A DNA stretch of 59,741 nt from a virus: positions 45,544 to 105,284 of the IMG/VR virus record IMGVR_UViG_3300030101_004148. One strand, written 5' to 3'. A program made the position numbers and the translations under genes. Positions 48,845 to 57,697 of the stretch are shown in pieces. Position 1 is the stretch's first letter. Each line of letters starts with the position of its first letter. The notes below the pieces were generated by a model. That model saw only the letters and a program-made list of their open reading frames with translations. It was not told the DNA's origin and made no database searches.

Positions 48845-49993
48845 TTACACTTTTTTAATACTTCTAATCTTGAGTCCTCTTCCACTTGACTGGTCTCCAA
48901 CAGCTCGAATTTTCAAACTGTTTTTAGTGCTTAGTTGCGGTGCTTTTCTAACGCCCATGTCTATATTCTTAGACTTTTTGGTAACATTATCAACCGCAGC
49001 AGCCACGCCTTGTTCGTAGAAAAACTTAGCAAACTTGTCGGGATTCAAAGCAACTGAAAGCGCTTTGTGATACCCAACAGGGTCTTTTATAACTCCTTTA
49101 TCGTCAAGATACTTGCCAATAAAATTGTTTATATCAGACTGTCTGTTTCGTAATTCCTCGGTAGTACCCGGCTTAAAAGTTAAATTTTTGTCATCAGCTA
49201 CAATAAAATCAAAACCTTTGAATTTATCGGAAAAAAGATTTTTCGTTTGCTCGACAAAGTAATCATACTTTTTCTTACTATTATCAGTCTCAGTTTTAGA
49301 TTTCTCTAAATAATCTTGGTAAGCATTAATTTGTTTTTCTTGTTCTTCAGATAATCCACCCCCACTTGACTCAAGAGGAATTTTATACTTATCCTTCTGC
49401 TCGTTAAAAAACTTTTTAGCTTTCGCAAGTTCTCTTTTCTTAGCTAACTTTTTTTTCTTAATATCTTTTGGATCATCTAATTCTTCATCAAAACTAAATT
49501 TATCATCCATAATATCTTGAATATCTATAGCGTCAAGACCTTCTTCTTGAACACCATAGTAGTCAGCTAAAACAGAATCACCGTCCATAGTATCATAATC
49601 TTTTTGTAATTTGTAAAAATCATCAATACCACGCCCGGTTTCTTTTTTATAATTTAGATATGTTTTGACATCTTCTGGTAATTCTTCATTTGAGTTTTTA
49701 ACATCAAATAATTCGTCAACAGAACTTATATCTTTATCATATCTGTTCTTAATATATGAAAGAACGTCTTCATCATTTAACTCTGATGAGGGAGTTTTTT
49801 CTTCTTCAACTGTCGGCTCTTCTACAGGGCTTTCAGTGTTAACTTCTTCAGGAACAGAAGCTTTAACTTTTTCTGGTTGCTCTTCTTCCTGATTTGTATT
49901 TTGTTGAGCTTCGTGTTTTTTTAACAACTGCTCTTCAATTTCGGCTTTTGATTTTTCAGTAGTGCCTTCTACTGCTCTTACTTTTAATTCCAT
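48845..49993 (-). CDS. Putative scaffold protein (382 aa)
   Basis: Directly upstream of the capsid gene. Acidic, low-complexity N-terminal 120 residues (EEQLLKKHEAQQNTNQEEEQ) and a long helical Lys/Glu middle (KDIKKKKLAKKRELAKAKKF). The C-terminus turns basic (RKAPQLSTKNSLKIRAVGD), as expected for the capsid-binding part of scaffolds. Function by composition and position. Confidence 0.6.
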   Translation of the reverse strand: MELKVRAVEGTTEKSKAEIEEQLLKKHEAQQNTNQEEEQPEKVKASVPEEVNTESPVEEPTVEEEKTPSSELNDEDVLSYIKNRYDKDISSVDELFDVKNSNEELPEDVKTYLNYKKETGRGIDDFYKLQKDYDTMDGDSVLADYYGVQEEGLDAIDIQDIMDDKFSFDEELDDPKDIKKKKLAKKRELAKAKKFFNEQKDKYKIPLESSGGGLSEEQEKQINAYQDYLEKSKTETDNSKKKYDYFVEQTKNLFSDKFKGFDFIVADDKNLTFKPGTTEELRNRQSDINNFIGKYLDDKGVIKDPVGYHKALSVALNPDKFAKFFYEQGVAAAVDNVTKKSKNIDMGVRKAPQLSTKNSLKIRAVGDQSSGRGLKIRSIKKV

Positions 49994-50009
49994 TGTATTT
50001 AATTTTTTA

Positions 50010-50017
50010 CAAAGTTA
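50010..50017 (-). promoter_or_regulatory. Bacteroidetes-type -7 element TAACTTTG
   Basis: Minus strand TAACTTTG, matching TAnnTTTG, 16 bp upstream of the scaffold gene. It may drive scaffold and capsid at high level, ending at the terminator behind MCP. Confidence 0.45.
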
Positions 50018-50026
50018 TACATTATT

Positions 50027-50575
50027 TTAATATTTATTTTGGCTACTTTTTAAGTGATTAAACATAGCCTCACCTAATTGTTCACCAAAGTTTTTATCAG
50101 ACTCGTAATGAACTCTACCCACCAATCTGCTTTTAGATATGTGGTCAGCAGCTTTTACAAATTCTGGTTTCATTTCTGGGTACATATCCGATAAGACCAA
50201 ACTAATAAGTTTTGCTTGGGTAGAATGACCTGAAGGAAAAGAGGCTGTTTTGGCTGACTTGAGGTCAGTGTAGTCTAAATTAATATTGAAATTTTTAGAC
50301 AACAAGTACGGCCTTTTTCTACTATGATAGTTTTTAAGCTTTAAAATAATAGGATGACTATGGTTTATAAGCTGCTTTACCAAATCTTCAGGATAAACTC
50401 TTTTTCTGTTATTAAATAGTTTTTTAAAAACAAGGTTTATATCATCATACCTTTTTACATAGGCAGTATTTACCGGAGTGTTTTTAAGTTTTTTGATTTC
50501 GCTTAGAGTTTTCAAAGAAAAATCTGATGGATATTTTACATCTTTATATTTAGAAATATTAAAATCATCAAACAT
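50027..50575 (-). CDS. PAP2-type acid phosphatase (182 aa)
   Basis: All three PAP2 signature blocks are intact: K81 and R88-P89 in KNYHSRKRPY, PSGH 114-117 in SFPSGHSTQ, and S149-R150 ... H156 ... D160 in KSRLVGRVHYESD. There is no membrane segment and no signal peptide, so it resembles soluble class A acid phosphatases more than lipid phosphatases. Its place between portal and scaffold is unusual; 2 bp separate it from the portal gene. It may act on nucleotides or lipids during assembly or ejection. Substrate unknown. Confidence 0.75.
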   Translation of the reverse strand: MFDDFNISKYKDVKYPSDFSLKTLSEIKKLKNTPVNTAYVKRYDDINLVFKKLFNNRKRVYPEDLVKQLINHSHPIILKLKNYHSRKRPYLLSKNFNINLDYTDLKSAKTASFPSGHSTQAKLISLVLSDMYPEMKPEFVKAADHISKSRLVGRVHYESDKNFGEQLGEAMFNHLKSSQNKY

Positions 50576-50577
50576 TA

Positions 50578-53013
50578 TTATCTCGGATTGAACTCTGATA
50601 AATCAAAACCATCTAAACTATCTTCGTTTGATTCAAAGTTTATTGGGGGTAAATTTTGTTTACGCTGTGCAATTAATCTTGATTGCTGTGAATTTGCCAT
50701 AGTGATTCTATCGGATTTGCCTTTTTCTTTTGCAGCCTCTCTCTCATCTATTTGCAGTTGCTCCTGACCTTTTAGCTGCATATTAAAAGCAAATTCTTTT
50801 TCCATAAGCTGTGATTTTAGGAGCGCTTCATTTTTCATTTTTTCTATACCCATAGCTACCTCTGCTTGCATAATTTGCATTTTAGCCTCCATCTCCATAA
50901 CTATCTTTTGCTGTTCTGCTTGGGCTTGACCCATAATAGCCGCTTGTTGAGATTCAGCTTGAGCCGCTTGTTGCTGCATTTGCATTTGCATTTCTCTTTC
51001 AGCTTTTTGTTTTCTTTTAACTTTCAAAAGTTGATTTGCCATTTTTAAGTTATTTAACTCACGAATATCTATAGCATCTTCTAAACTAATATCTTCTTTA
51101 GACAATGCCATTTGAATATTTGCTTCAAGCAATGCTTTTTCTTCTTCGTCTGGTGTGAGCTCAAGGAATATTCCAAAGTCATACAAATATAAATTCTTAA
51201 TATCCTCTAATATTCCTAAATTATATTTACCAATTTGCATAGCAAACTGATCCTTAAATTCAGAATATTCCAAAACGTCTGCCGTCCGAATAGCAATACC
51301 CTCGGCTAATCGCTTTGTGATAAATAAACTGGCGTTTAATATATGTCGAGTAGCAGTATTTGAACTTAATGCTGCTAATTTTTGAACACCTACCAAAGCA
51401 TCAGGATTTGGTGAGGTTGCATCTCTTGCCTCATTCAATCCAGTTACTGTTCTAATCATATCTAAATAATGATTATAATTACCAATTAACATTTGTAATT
51501 TTGAAGCTCCACTGTTTGATGTAAGCTGAGTAATTGGAACTTTTGCATTATTAAATTCACCATCTTGGGTAAAACTTCTACCTACTACACTACCTGTTTG
51601 AAAATAAAGACGCAAAGCATCTTCGGGGTTGTAAGCATTACCGGTTCCTAAATCAACTTCACTCAAACCATCTGCATCTATAAATACACCGTCTGGTACA
51701 ACCCTGGAAACAACTTGTTGTAATTTCAAATGTGTTATCTGTATTAAATCCGCAAAGGGTATCATTCTACGAACCAAAGACTCGTAGGTGCCTTTGTAGG
51801 AACGTGGAGCACACGCAACATAATTAGGAAGTGCATGCTGAGATGCCGACTTTGGCCTAACCATATTTTTAGACAACTCCCATTTCAGAATCATATTTGT
51901 TCCCATAACCATAATTCCGTCATACCACACCTCTATTTGTTTTTCAACTCTCTCGAAGTTTCCTTCCTCCATCATTTCTTCTGGCGGATTAAATTGGTCA
52001 TCTTTTTCTACTACTTTAAAAGTTCCATCAGTTAATTGTTTTTTCTTATAAACAAAGCTGTGTGTTGTTTTATAATTAAAATAAAGTAATGTACAAGTGT
52101 CTCTGTAAAAAATAGAATTTTCATAATATTGCGCATTGTTATAGTAGTTATACCACGCTTGACTGTACGATGCAATTTTTTGTCTTTCCTCATTTGTAAT
52201 GTCTGGATCAATTTTTACTAATTCAGCAATAGGTATAGTTTTAATTTCACCCCAATAAAAGCAATCTTTAAAATAAGGGTCTTCGGTATAAGAATAGACC
52301 ACGTTTGCAGGGTCTACATATTCAACACTAATACCAGCGCCAGGTAAAAACTGATGCTTACACATGCCTACACCTATGGTCATTATATCATAGTCAACTC
52401 TCTTGCGTGTGTCAGCATAATGGTTTTGATTTAAAACAGTATCAATAGCTTCTTCTGCTGCAATTTCTACCGCAGGTTTATATTTCATATTCATAAATAA
52501 CTGAAGTTCTTCATCAGTTTCTGGAAGCTCTGCTTCATCTGTTTGAAACACATTAACGCCAAAATCTTTTTCTATTTGTTGAAACAAAGGTTTTGCTATC
52601 ATTTCCCCTTCTATTTTTTGCTGGAATTGATTACGTTTTTCAGCTGATAAAGCATCTTCTGCATAAGCGTTTACTTTAAACAGTCTATCATTTAAGCCAT
52701 TTACAACTATGTCAACAAATTTTGGAATTATTGGAACTGGAGTCCAGTCTAAATTAAGATAAGATAAATCGCCATCTATAGCTAATTCATTTTTATATTT
52801 AGCTATTGGCTGCTCACCCCGAGCATATAATCTCATTCGATTGAACTCAGCCCACTGGCTAAAATACCTACAAGAAGTGCTGTCTTTTCTAAACCACTCA
52901 TATTGAATAGCTTGTCCTACTTGCAATCCATACTCTAATGTATCTTTTTGTGCATCGGAAACAAATTGGTCAGGAAAGGCAGCAGCTTTTAAATTTATTT
53001 TTACGTCTTTCAT
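50578..53013 (-). CDS. Portal protein (811 aa)
   Basis: Long protein beginning MKDVKINLKAAAFPDQFVSD with central portal-like segments (PVPIIPKFVDIVVNGLNDRL, NVVYSYTEDPYFKDCFYWGE, RRMIPFADLIQITHLKLQQV). A C-terminal Gln/Met/Lys coiled coil (MQMQMQQQAAQAESQQAAIM) could form the barrel. Size matches crAss-like portals. Overlaps the TerL stop by 4 bp, a usual TerL-portal coupling. Confidence 0.8.
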   Translation of the reverse strand: MKDVKINLKAAAFPDQFVSDAQKDTLEYGLQVGQAIQYEWFRKDSTSCRYFSQWAEFNRMRLYARGEQPIAKYKNELAIDGDLSYLNLDWTPVPIIPKFVDIVVNGLNDRLFKVNAYAEDALSAEKRNQFQQKIEGEMIAKPLFQQIEKDFGVNVFQTDEAELPETDEELQLFMNMKYKPAVEIAAEEAIDTVLNQNHYADTRKRVDYDIMTIGVGMCKHQFLPGAGISVEYVDPANVVYSYTEDPYFKDCFYWGEIKTIPIAELVKIDPDITNEERQKIASYSQAWYNYYNNAQYYENSIFYRDTCTLLYFNYKTTHSFVYKKKQLTDGTFKVVEKDDQFNPPEEMMEEGNFERVEKQIEVWYDGIMVMGTNMILKWELSKNMVRPKSASQHALPNYVACAPRSYKGTYESLVRRMIPFADLIQITHLKLQQVVSRVVPDGVFIDADGLSEVDLGTGNAYNPEDALRLYFQTGSVVGRSFTQDGEFNNAKVPITQLTSNSGASKLQMLIGNYNHYLDMIRTVTGLNEARDATSPNPDALVGVQKLAALSSNTATRHILNASLFITKRLAEGIAIRTADVLEYSEFKDQFAMQIGKYNLGILEDIKNLYLYDFGIFLELTPDEEEKALLEANIQMALSKEDISLEDAIDIRELNNLKMANQLLKVKRKQKAEREMQMQMQQQAAQAESQQAAIMGQAQAEQQKIVMEMEAKMQIMQAEVAMGIEKMKNEALLKSQLMEKEFAFNMQLKGQEQLQIDEREAAKEKGKSDRITMANSQQSRLIAQRKQNLPPINFESNEDSLDGFDLSEFNPR

Positions 53014-55259
53014 TTATTAATTAATTGACTAACGCTATTTCTATTGTCGTATCTTGCAAAGTTAATGCTAATTTTTGTTTTTTCTTTAGTCGGTGTGTAT
53101 AAGTGCTTCTGATTTGCCATTATAGCTAATCCAGAACTAATCGTTGCGTCAAATTTAGTACGATTAGAAATATCAAACTTAGCCCAATCCTCTAAAGTTC
53201 TTTGAAAATACATATCGCCCATATCTCCAGCAGTTCTATAATTGCCTAAAAAATCTACACCAACGTATTTTTCTATGTAGCTTTCTATAGCTGAAGCGTG
53301 CGACTGTTTCACATCTTCAGAGGTATTTGGTATACCACCTATTTCTCTTTCTGTTTTTGAAAGCTTATTATATCTCTTATCAGGTCTATTAAGACAAAAT
53401 TGTCTATAACCTCTGTTTTTGAAGTGATATAAAAGACGAGGCTTGTTGTTCTCGCATAATATTGGCATACCGTAAAAAACGCAGGCCATTAAAACTTCTT
53501 CAAAAAATATTTCAGCAGTTTGTGGTCTGGCAATATATTCTAAAAAGAAATGATTGCTCGGCATATCTTCCATAGAAAATTTTGTCATTCCGTGCAAAGA
53601 ACCGTTCGAGCCCTTTCCAACTACAACACCTGAAATATCATAAGAGTCACACCCAAACGAACCTAAATGTTCATTGCCTGGATAAAACTTCCCATTCTTT
53701 TTAATTACATTATTTTGTAATGCAACTTTCGGTGTGTAAGTTACAAAAAATCTTCCTCTTTTATTTGGAGTCCAAACTACCTTTGAATCTTTTATCCCAT
53801 CCTTCCAACTAAACGAACCCTGCGTTATATGCTGTTGTTTGATTAATGAATCGTTATAGTCTATTTGTTGATATATTTTAGTTAGATTAAATATAGACTG
53901 TTTGCTTTCATCTCTAAAAGCGTGCGATTCTGTTCTTGGAAACTGTCTATAATATTCATTCAGAGCGTCAGGATCAGTAGCTAAAGATTCAACTTCGTTT
54001 TCCCAATAATCTATAGCTCCTTGGTCAATGTCTTCTCCATCTATACCTGGTCTTGGTTTGGCAACATTTTTCAACACAGGCATACCGTATATGTCTATAA
54101 AACCTTCCATATTCCACTCCATAGGTATAAAAAGCGAATATAGTCCGCTTTTAGTCTGCCCGTTTGCGTTTCTTTTCTTTACATCTGAATCCATGTAAAG
54201 ATTTTTAAAATTTTTACCCCCTTTATCTAAAGCGTTAGAGGTGCTCCCCATCAAACATTTACCAATAATTTTTCTACCCAATCTCAAACAAGTTTTTGTA
54301 ACCCTCCAGTTGTTTAATATATTTTCCGGCCTTTCCCATTTACCACTTTCATCGTGTATTAGTAATTGCAGTTTTTCTCCATCATAACTATTGTCAGAAG
54401 TATTTTTCCAATCGATAGTTGTGTCCAGCCCTTCTAATGTTTCAGTCTCAACATTAAACATATTCTTTTTTGTAATCTTAGAAGCAGGAACACGATAAGC
54501 TAATTCTGTTTTAGGTTTATCCATTCCGTCCTGTATAGGTTTGAAAAAGAAAGGATAATTGTTGGATATAGGAACTATCTTATCGGTAAACATTTTTTTT
54601 GCATCGCCACCTGTTTTTGATAATATTCCTATACGGCTATCTCGTGTTATTGTAGCAGTATTAACACCCTCACACGAACTCATAAAAGAAAACCCTGAAC
54701 GTCTAATTTTCAAATAGCACATTCCAAAACTCCTTTTATCCGCTTTACACGCCTCCCAAAAAATATAAAATATTCTATTAGCTTCTCTAAAATCAGGTTT
54801 GCCCACATCTATTTTAGTCCATTGCAAATACATATAGTGTGTTCCGGTTATATAGGTTGGTAGCCCATTATTCATAAACCAAAAACCTTCATCACGCCTG
54901 TTGAACTCCTCTTCGATATAGTCTACCCATTTTTCTTTAAAAGAAGCAGGAGCTTCATGCCACTGAAATATTGTAGGTATTCTATTTATAACTTTTGGCA
55001 CGTCAAATGGTTCCCAATATTGTTGGTCTTTTTTTTCGTGTCTGGAATGTATTTTTTTTGGGGCTAAGGGAAGACCAATATCCAAACCACTTATGTTAAT
55101 AATATCACCTACCTGGCCGGTTTTTGATATATTAATAAAATTATATTTATCATTAAATCCATAACCCCAAGTTCTTGCCTTGTTCTTTCTTGAATAAACA
55201 CTTTGAGGTATTTTAATCTTAGATTTAACGTAAATATTATTTTGATTTAGATTCTGCAA
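53010..55259 (-). CDS. terL: Terminase large subunit (749 aa)
   Basis: Packaging motor ATPase and nuclease. Near residue 181 a KIRRSGFSFMSSCEG segment takes the Walker A/Arg-finger place, near 299 LLIHDESGKWERPE is a Walker B (D-E), and the RNase H-like nuclease has acidic residues in GCDSYDISGVV (about 533) and toward FDATISSGLAIM. The long N-terminal part (residues 1-100) is typical of crAss-like or Bacteroidetes podovirus TerL. Overlaps the 91-aa gene by 23 bp and the portal by 4 bp. Confidence 0.85.
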   Translation of the reverse strand: MQNLNQNNIYVKSKIKIPQSVYSRKNKARTWGYGFNDKYNFINISKTGQVGDIINISGLDIGLPLAPKKIHSRHEKKDQQYWEPFDVPKVINRIPTIFQWHEAPASFKEKWVDYIEEEFNRRDEGFWFMNNGLPTYITGTHYMYLQWTKIDVGKPDFREANRIFYIFWEACKADKRSFGMCYLKIRRSGFSFMSSCEGVNTATITRDSRIGILSKTGGDAKKMFTDKIVPISNNYPFFFKPIQDGMDKPKTELAYRVPASKITKKNMFNVETETLEGLDTTIDWKNTSDNSYDGEKLQLLIHDESGKWERPENILNNWRVTKTCLRLGRKIIGKCLMGSTSNALDKGGKNFKNLYMDSDVKKRNANGQTKSGLYSLFIPMEWNMEGFIDIYGMPVLKNVAKPRPGIDGEDIDQGAIDYWENEVESLATDPDALNEYYRQFPRTESHAFRDESKQSIFNLTKIYQQIDYNDSLIKQQHITQGSFSWKDGIKDSKVVWTPNKRGRFFVTYTPKVALQNNVIKKNGKFYPGNEHLGSFGCDSYDISGVVVGKGSNGSLHGMTKFSMEDMPSNHFFLEYIARPQTAEIFFEEVLMACVFYGMPILCENNKPRLLYHFKNRGYRQFCLNRPDKRYNKLSKTEREIGGIPNTSEDVKQSHASAIESYIEKYVGVDFLGNYRTAGDMGDMYFQRTLEDWAKFDISNRTKFDATISSGLAIMANQKHLYTPTKEKTKISINFARYDNRNSVSQLINK

Positions 55260-55512
55260 AGCCTTTTGGTATATTATTTGTTTTTACTTCTTTTCCTTCT
55301 AATTTAGCTTTTTCTTCTTCTATTCTTTTCAATATTTCAAACGCATCAAAAATAGCAAGTTTTTTTGTAGCTGCTGCATTTTTGAGACGGTCAGCAGCAA
55401 GTTCATCTTCAGGGTCTGGTTTTATTATTTTTTCTTGTGCAACATCAATTAATTCTTGAACAGCACGTTCTCCAGCTTTTATTATTTTTAATTTTATTTC
55501 ATTTATTTTCAT
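55237..55512 (-). CDS. Terminase-associated small helical protein (91 aa)
   Basis: MKINEIKLKIIKAGERAVQE followed by a helical DELAADRLKNAAATKKLAIF segment and a Lys/Glu tail. Directly upstream of and overlapping TerL, the usual place of a small terminase subunit, but the sequence shows no helix-turn-helix. It could be a TerS-like oligomer or a TerL cofactor. Conserved in related phages by my recollection of the motif. Confidence 0.5.
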   Translation of the reverse strand: MKINEIKLKIIKAGERAVQELIDVAQEKIIKPDPEDELAADRLKNAAATKKLAIFDAFEILKRIEEEKAKLEGKEVKTNNIPKGFAESKSK

Positions 55513-56075
55513 ACCACAAAATTATAAAACATTACTAACACTACTCTTGAGTCTTGAAATTTGTTTGGATATTTGCTATGAAAATAATTACAAGGGTAAG
55601 ATAACAATCTATTTTCTTTAAATCCTACCAAACTTTTCATTGTCCATAGATTCATATTATTGGCATCTTCATTTAACATTCTGTCAAACTCAGTGGTGTC
55701 CTTGTCAACAGGATATGTATCTCCATATTTATTGTGACTCCAAAATGCAGTTCCATTTAGCTCTGTATCTGGAGAGGTTATATAATAAACCAAAGCTCTT
55801 TCTGGCTTTTGACCTTCAATAATACTGTCATTGTGTATTCTCCATTCGTCATCTTGATTGCTTTTAGCTTGTCTAATAAAACACAAAATATTATTTATAT
55901 TTTTTCCTTCAACGATTTGTAATTTTTTTAAAATTAATTTAACTAATTCATCAGGAGTCTTTTTAACCCAAAAAGATTTGCCTGGCATGTCCACCTTTTG
56001 AAAACCGTCATCTGTGTAAGATTTTAAAACCTGAAATAAATTTTCTGGTAAAAAATCATCATATATGTATATCAT
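55509..56075 (-). CDS. 2-oxoglutarate/Fe(II)-dependent oxygenase-like protein (188 aa)
   Basis: Has the metal triad pattern: H81-N-D83 in WRIHNDSI, H166 in CNYFHSKYP, and R177 in SRVVLVMF for 2OG binding. The barrel strands (RALVYYITS, TAFWSHNK) fit the double-stranded beta-helix. Such oxygenases are common in marine phages, often hydroxylating proteins or nucleobases; the target here is unknown. Overlaps both neighbours slightly. Confidence 0.7.
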   Translation of the reverse strand: MIYIYDDFLPENLFQVLKSYTDDGFQKVDMPGKSFWVKKTPDELVKLILKKLQIVEGKNINNILCFIRQAKSNQDDEWRIHNDSIIEGQKPERALVYYITSPDTELNGTAFWSHNKYGDTYPVDKDTTEFDRMLNEDANNMNLWTMKSLVGFKENRLLSYPCNYFHSKYPNKFQDSRVVLVMFYNFVV

Positions 56076-56637
56076 TTTTTAAAGTTATATTTTGTGAGAA
56101 CATTCTATATAATATCTCCCCGTCTATATTAAAGGCATACTCACTGTCTGGTTGAAAACAAACTTCATCTCCCTTTTTCAAACCCATGTTTTTTAAATGA
56201 ATATTTGGGTAAACCAGCTCTCCGTGTAACGGCTCGTATTTTAAATCTATATCCTGTATAGACCTCTTTTTTTTTGGAACCGGTTTCACAAAACAATATT
56301 TATCATAAGTCTCCCATTCGTCTTTTTGTTTGTATAAAAAAAATTGGTCTGGCTCAACCAAGAATAAATCATCTATCAACCAGCTTCTGCCGCTTTTTTG
56401 ACGACCTCGCATATCATTGTAAAATTTAAAAGTATTGTGATGAACAACCAAAGTGTCTCCTATCTGAACAGGGCCTTCGTAATTAATCGGAGTATTTACC
56501 ACTTTGGCAAACCGAGTTGCTACGGTGTGGTCTTCTTCAGAGACGCTGGTATAAAAAGTTTTGTTTCCATATTTTTTAATATTATCATAACGCCTGTTGT
56601 TATATGGGCGAACTATGAAACAATAAGGAGACCTCAT
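56059..56637 (-). CDS. Two-lobed beta-barrel protein, GroES-like appearance (192 aa)
   Basis: Two similar segments, VQIGDTLVVHHNTFKFYND (residues about 57-75) and LKKGDEVCFQPDSEYAFNID (about 153-172), each resemble the VGDxVxF strand of GroES/OB-like barrels. Between them lie DDLFLVEPDQFFLYKQ and KYCFVKPVP. It lacks a GroES mobile loop. Conserved in marine phage head regions by motif memory. Chaperone activity is doubtful; structural role possible. Confidence 0.45.
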   Translation of the reverse strand: MRSPYCFIVRPYNNRRYDNIKKYGNKTFYTSVSEEDHTVATRFAKVVNTPINYEGPVQIGDTLVVHHNTFKFYNDMRGRQKSGRSWLIDDLFLVEPDQFFLYKQKDEWETYDKYCFVKPVPKKKRSIQDIDLKYEPLHGELVYPNIHLKNMGLKKGDEVCFQPDSEYAFNIDGEILYRMFSQNITLKNDIHI

Positions 56638-56873
56638 TAAAAATTGATATTATATTCTAATGATACTGGCATTGAAGGTTTAAACTCTTTCCAAAGTAAA
56701 ACCTCTTTTGCGCCAGAAACTTGCTTTTCAATCCAAATTTTAAATGAGCTGGTGTCTTTGTCTTGTTGGATCAAGTGTATAGTGTAAGTTCCTCCTAATA
56801 CTTCTTGACCAACTATGTAGTGCATTGCGCTTGATTTATAATCTGCGCCTATTGAAATTTTTCGTATGTCCAT
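56637..56873 (-). CDS. Conserved marine-phage protein (78 aa)
   Basis: Starts MDIRKISIGADYKSSAMHYI and ends KPSMPVSLEYNINF; a beta-rich middle VLGGTYTIHLIQQDK. I recognise the MDIRK-SIG-DYKS-AMHY...VSLEYNINF pattern from various marine phages. Function unknown; sits between tail-fibre-type genes and the terminase. Confidence 0.6.
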   Translation of the reverse strand: MDIRKISIGADYKSSAMHYIVGQEVLGGTYTIHLIQQDKDTSSFKIWIEKQVSGAKEVLLWKEFKPSMPVSLEYNINF

Positions 56874-56877
56874 TTAA

Positions 56878-57405
56878 TTAAAATGTTGAGTCAACATTTA
56901 AGACTCTATAAAATATATTAAAATACATTGTGCCGTTACCCTGCGTAGCATCTGCTGCTGTAGTCAGAGTTACGTCTGTGTTTGGTGCTATTACTTTAGT
57001 TGTGCCTCCAGTTTCAATTTTACTTACCAAATCGGTAGCAAAATTAGCTGACTGAGCGCTTAAAGTTCCAAAAGTAGTTGCTCCTATTTTTATTTCTAAA
57101 TCGTTGCCAAAATCAAATTGTTGCGTTCCGGCATCTAAAAATTGAGCTATACTAATTATATCTACTGCTTTATTTGCGCCAGCAGCTGGAATTAGTGTTA
57201 CAGTTGTAGATGCCAAAGGCAGCAAAGCTGCACTTGTTACAGTAACTTTAGCAACCAAAGTGTCAAGACCAAAAAAACCTTGTAGCTGTTCGACAGTTAC
57301 TGATTTAGTCATTAACTTATTATCTGCGTCAGTGATTACTAAATAATCATTTATTGCAAGATTTTGTATACTTGGGTAAGCTACTGTGTTGCTGATTTTA
57401 GCCAT
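56878..57405 (-). CDS. Structural protein (175 aa)
   Basis: MAKISNTVAYPSIQNLAIND followed by YLVITDADNKLMTKSVTVEQ. This resembles the N-terminus of the 247-aa protein at 959-1702. The C-terminal part is beta-rich (TLTTAADATQGNGTMYFNIF). Probably a virion decoration or fibre-base protein. Overlaps the next gene by 8 bp. Confidence 0.5.
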   Translation of the reverse strand: MAKISNTVAYPSIQNLAINDYLVITDADNKLMTKSVTVEQLQGFFGLDTLVAKVTVTSAALLPLASTTVTLIPAAGANKAVDIISIAQFLDAGTQQFDFGNDLEIKIGATTFGTLSAQSANFATDLVSKIETGGTTKVIAPNTDVTLTTAADATQGNGTMYFNIFYRVLNVDSTF

Positions 57406-57652
57406 TCTTTTCTTCTTTTTCTGGTGGTTTTACTTCACCGGTTCTTAAATCGATAACGGCATTTTGTCCGTACTCTTCCATAAGTGTTTTCTCAAAAACC
57501 CTAAATTCTTCTTGTGTGTCATTTAACTCTTCAATAGCTTTTGCTTTATTTACCTCAGCGTCTGCTATTTGAACTTTGAGTTGTAAAAATTTTTGATTTA
57601 ATTCTTGAACTTTATTTAACTGTTCTTCAGTAAGTTTTTGTTTTTTTGACAT
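57398..57652 (-). CDS. Coiled-coil protein (84 aa)
   Basis: MSKKQKLTEEQLNKVQELNQ start; a long charged coiled coil over residues 5-60, then AVIDLRTGEVKPPEKEEKN. Common in marine phage structural regions. May be an assembly factor. A TATATTTG element lies 30 bp upstream. Confidence 0.5.
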   Translation of the reverse strand: MSKKQKLTEEQLNKVQELNQKFLQLKVQIADAEVNKAKAIEELNDTQEEFRVFEKTLMEEYGQNAVIDLRTGEVKPPEKEEKNG

Positions 57653-57682
57653 TTTATTAGATTTAAATATTTAACATTGATA

Positions 57683-57690
57683 CAAATATA
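57683..57690 (-). promoter_or_regulatory. Bacteroidetes-type -7 element TATATTTG
   Basis: Minus strand TATATTTG in the 45-bp gap between the fibre gene and the 84-aa gene. It may start the transcript of the packaging and head genes. Confidence 0.45.
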
Positions 57691-57697
57691 GTAAAAA

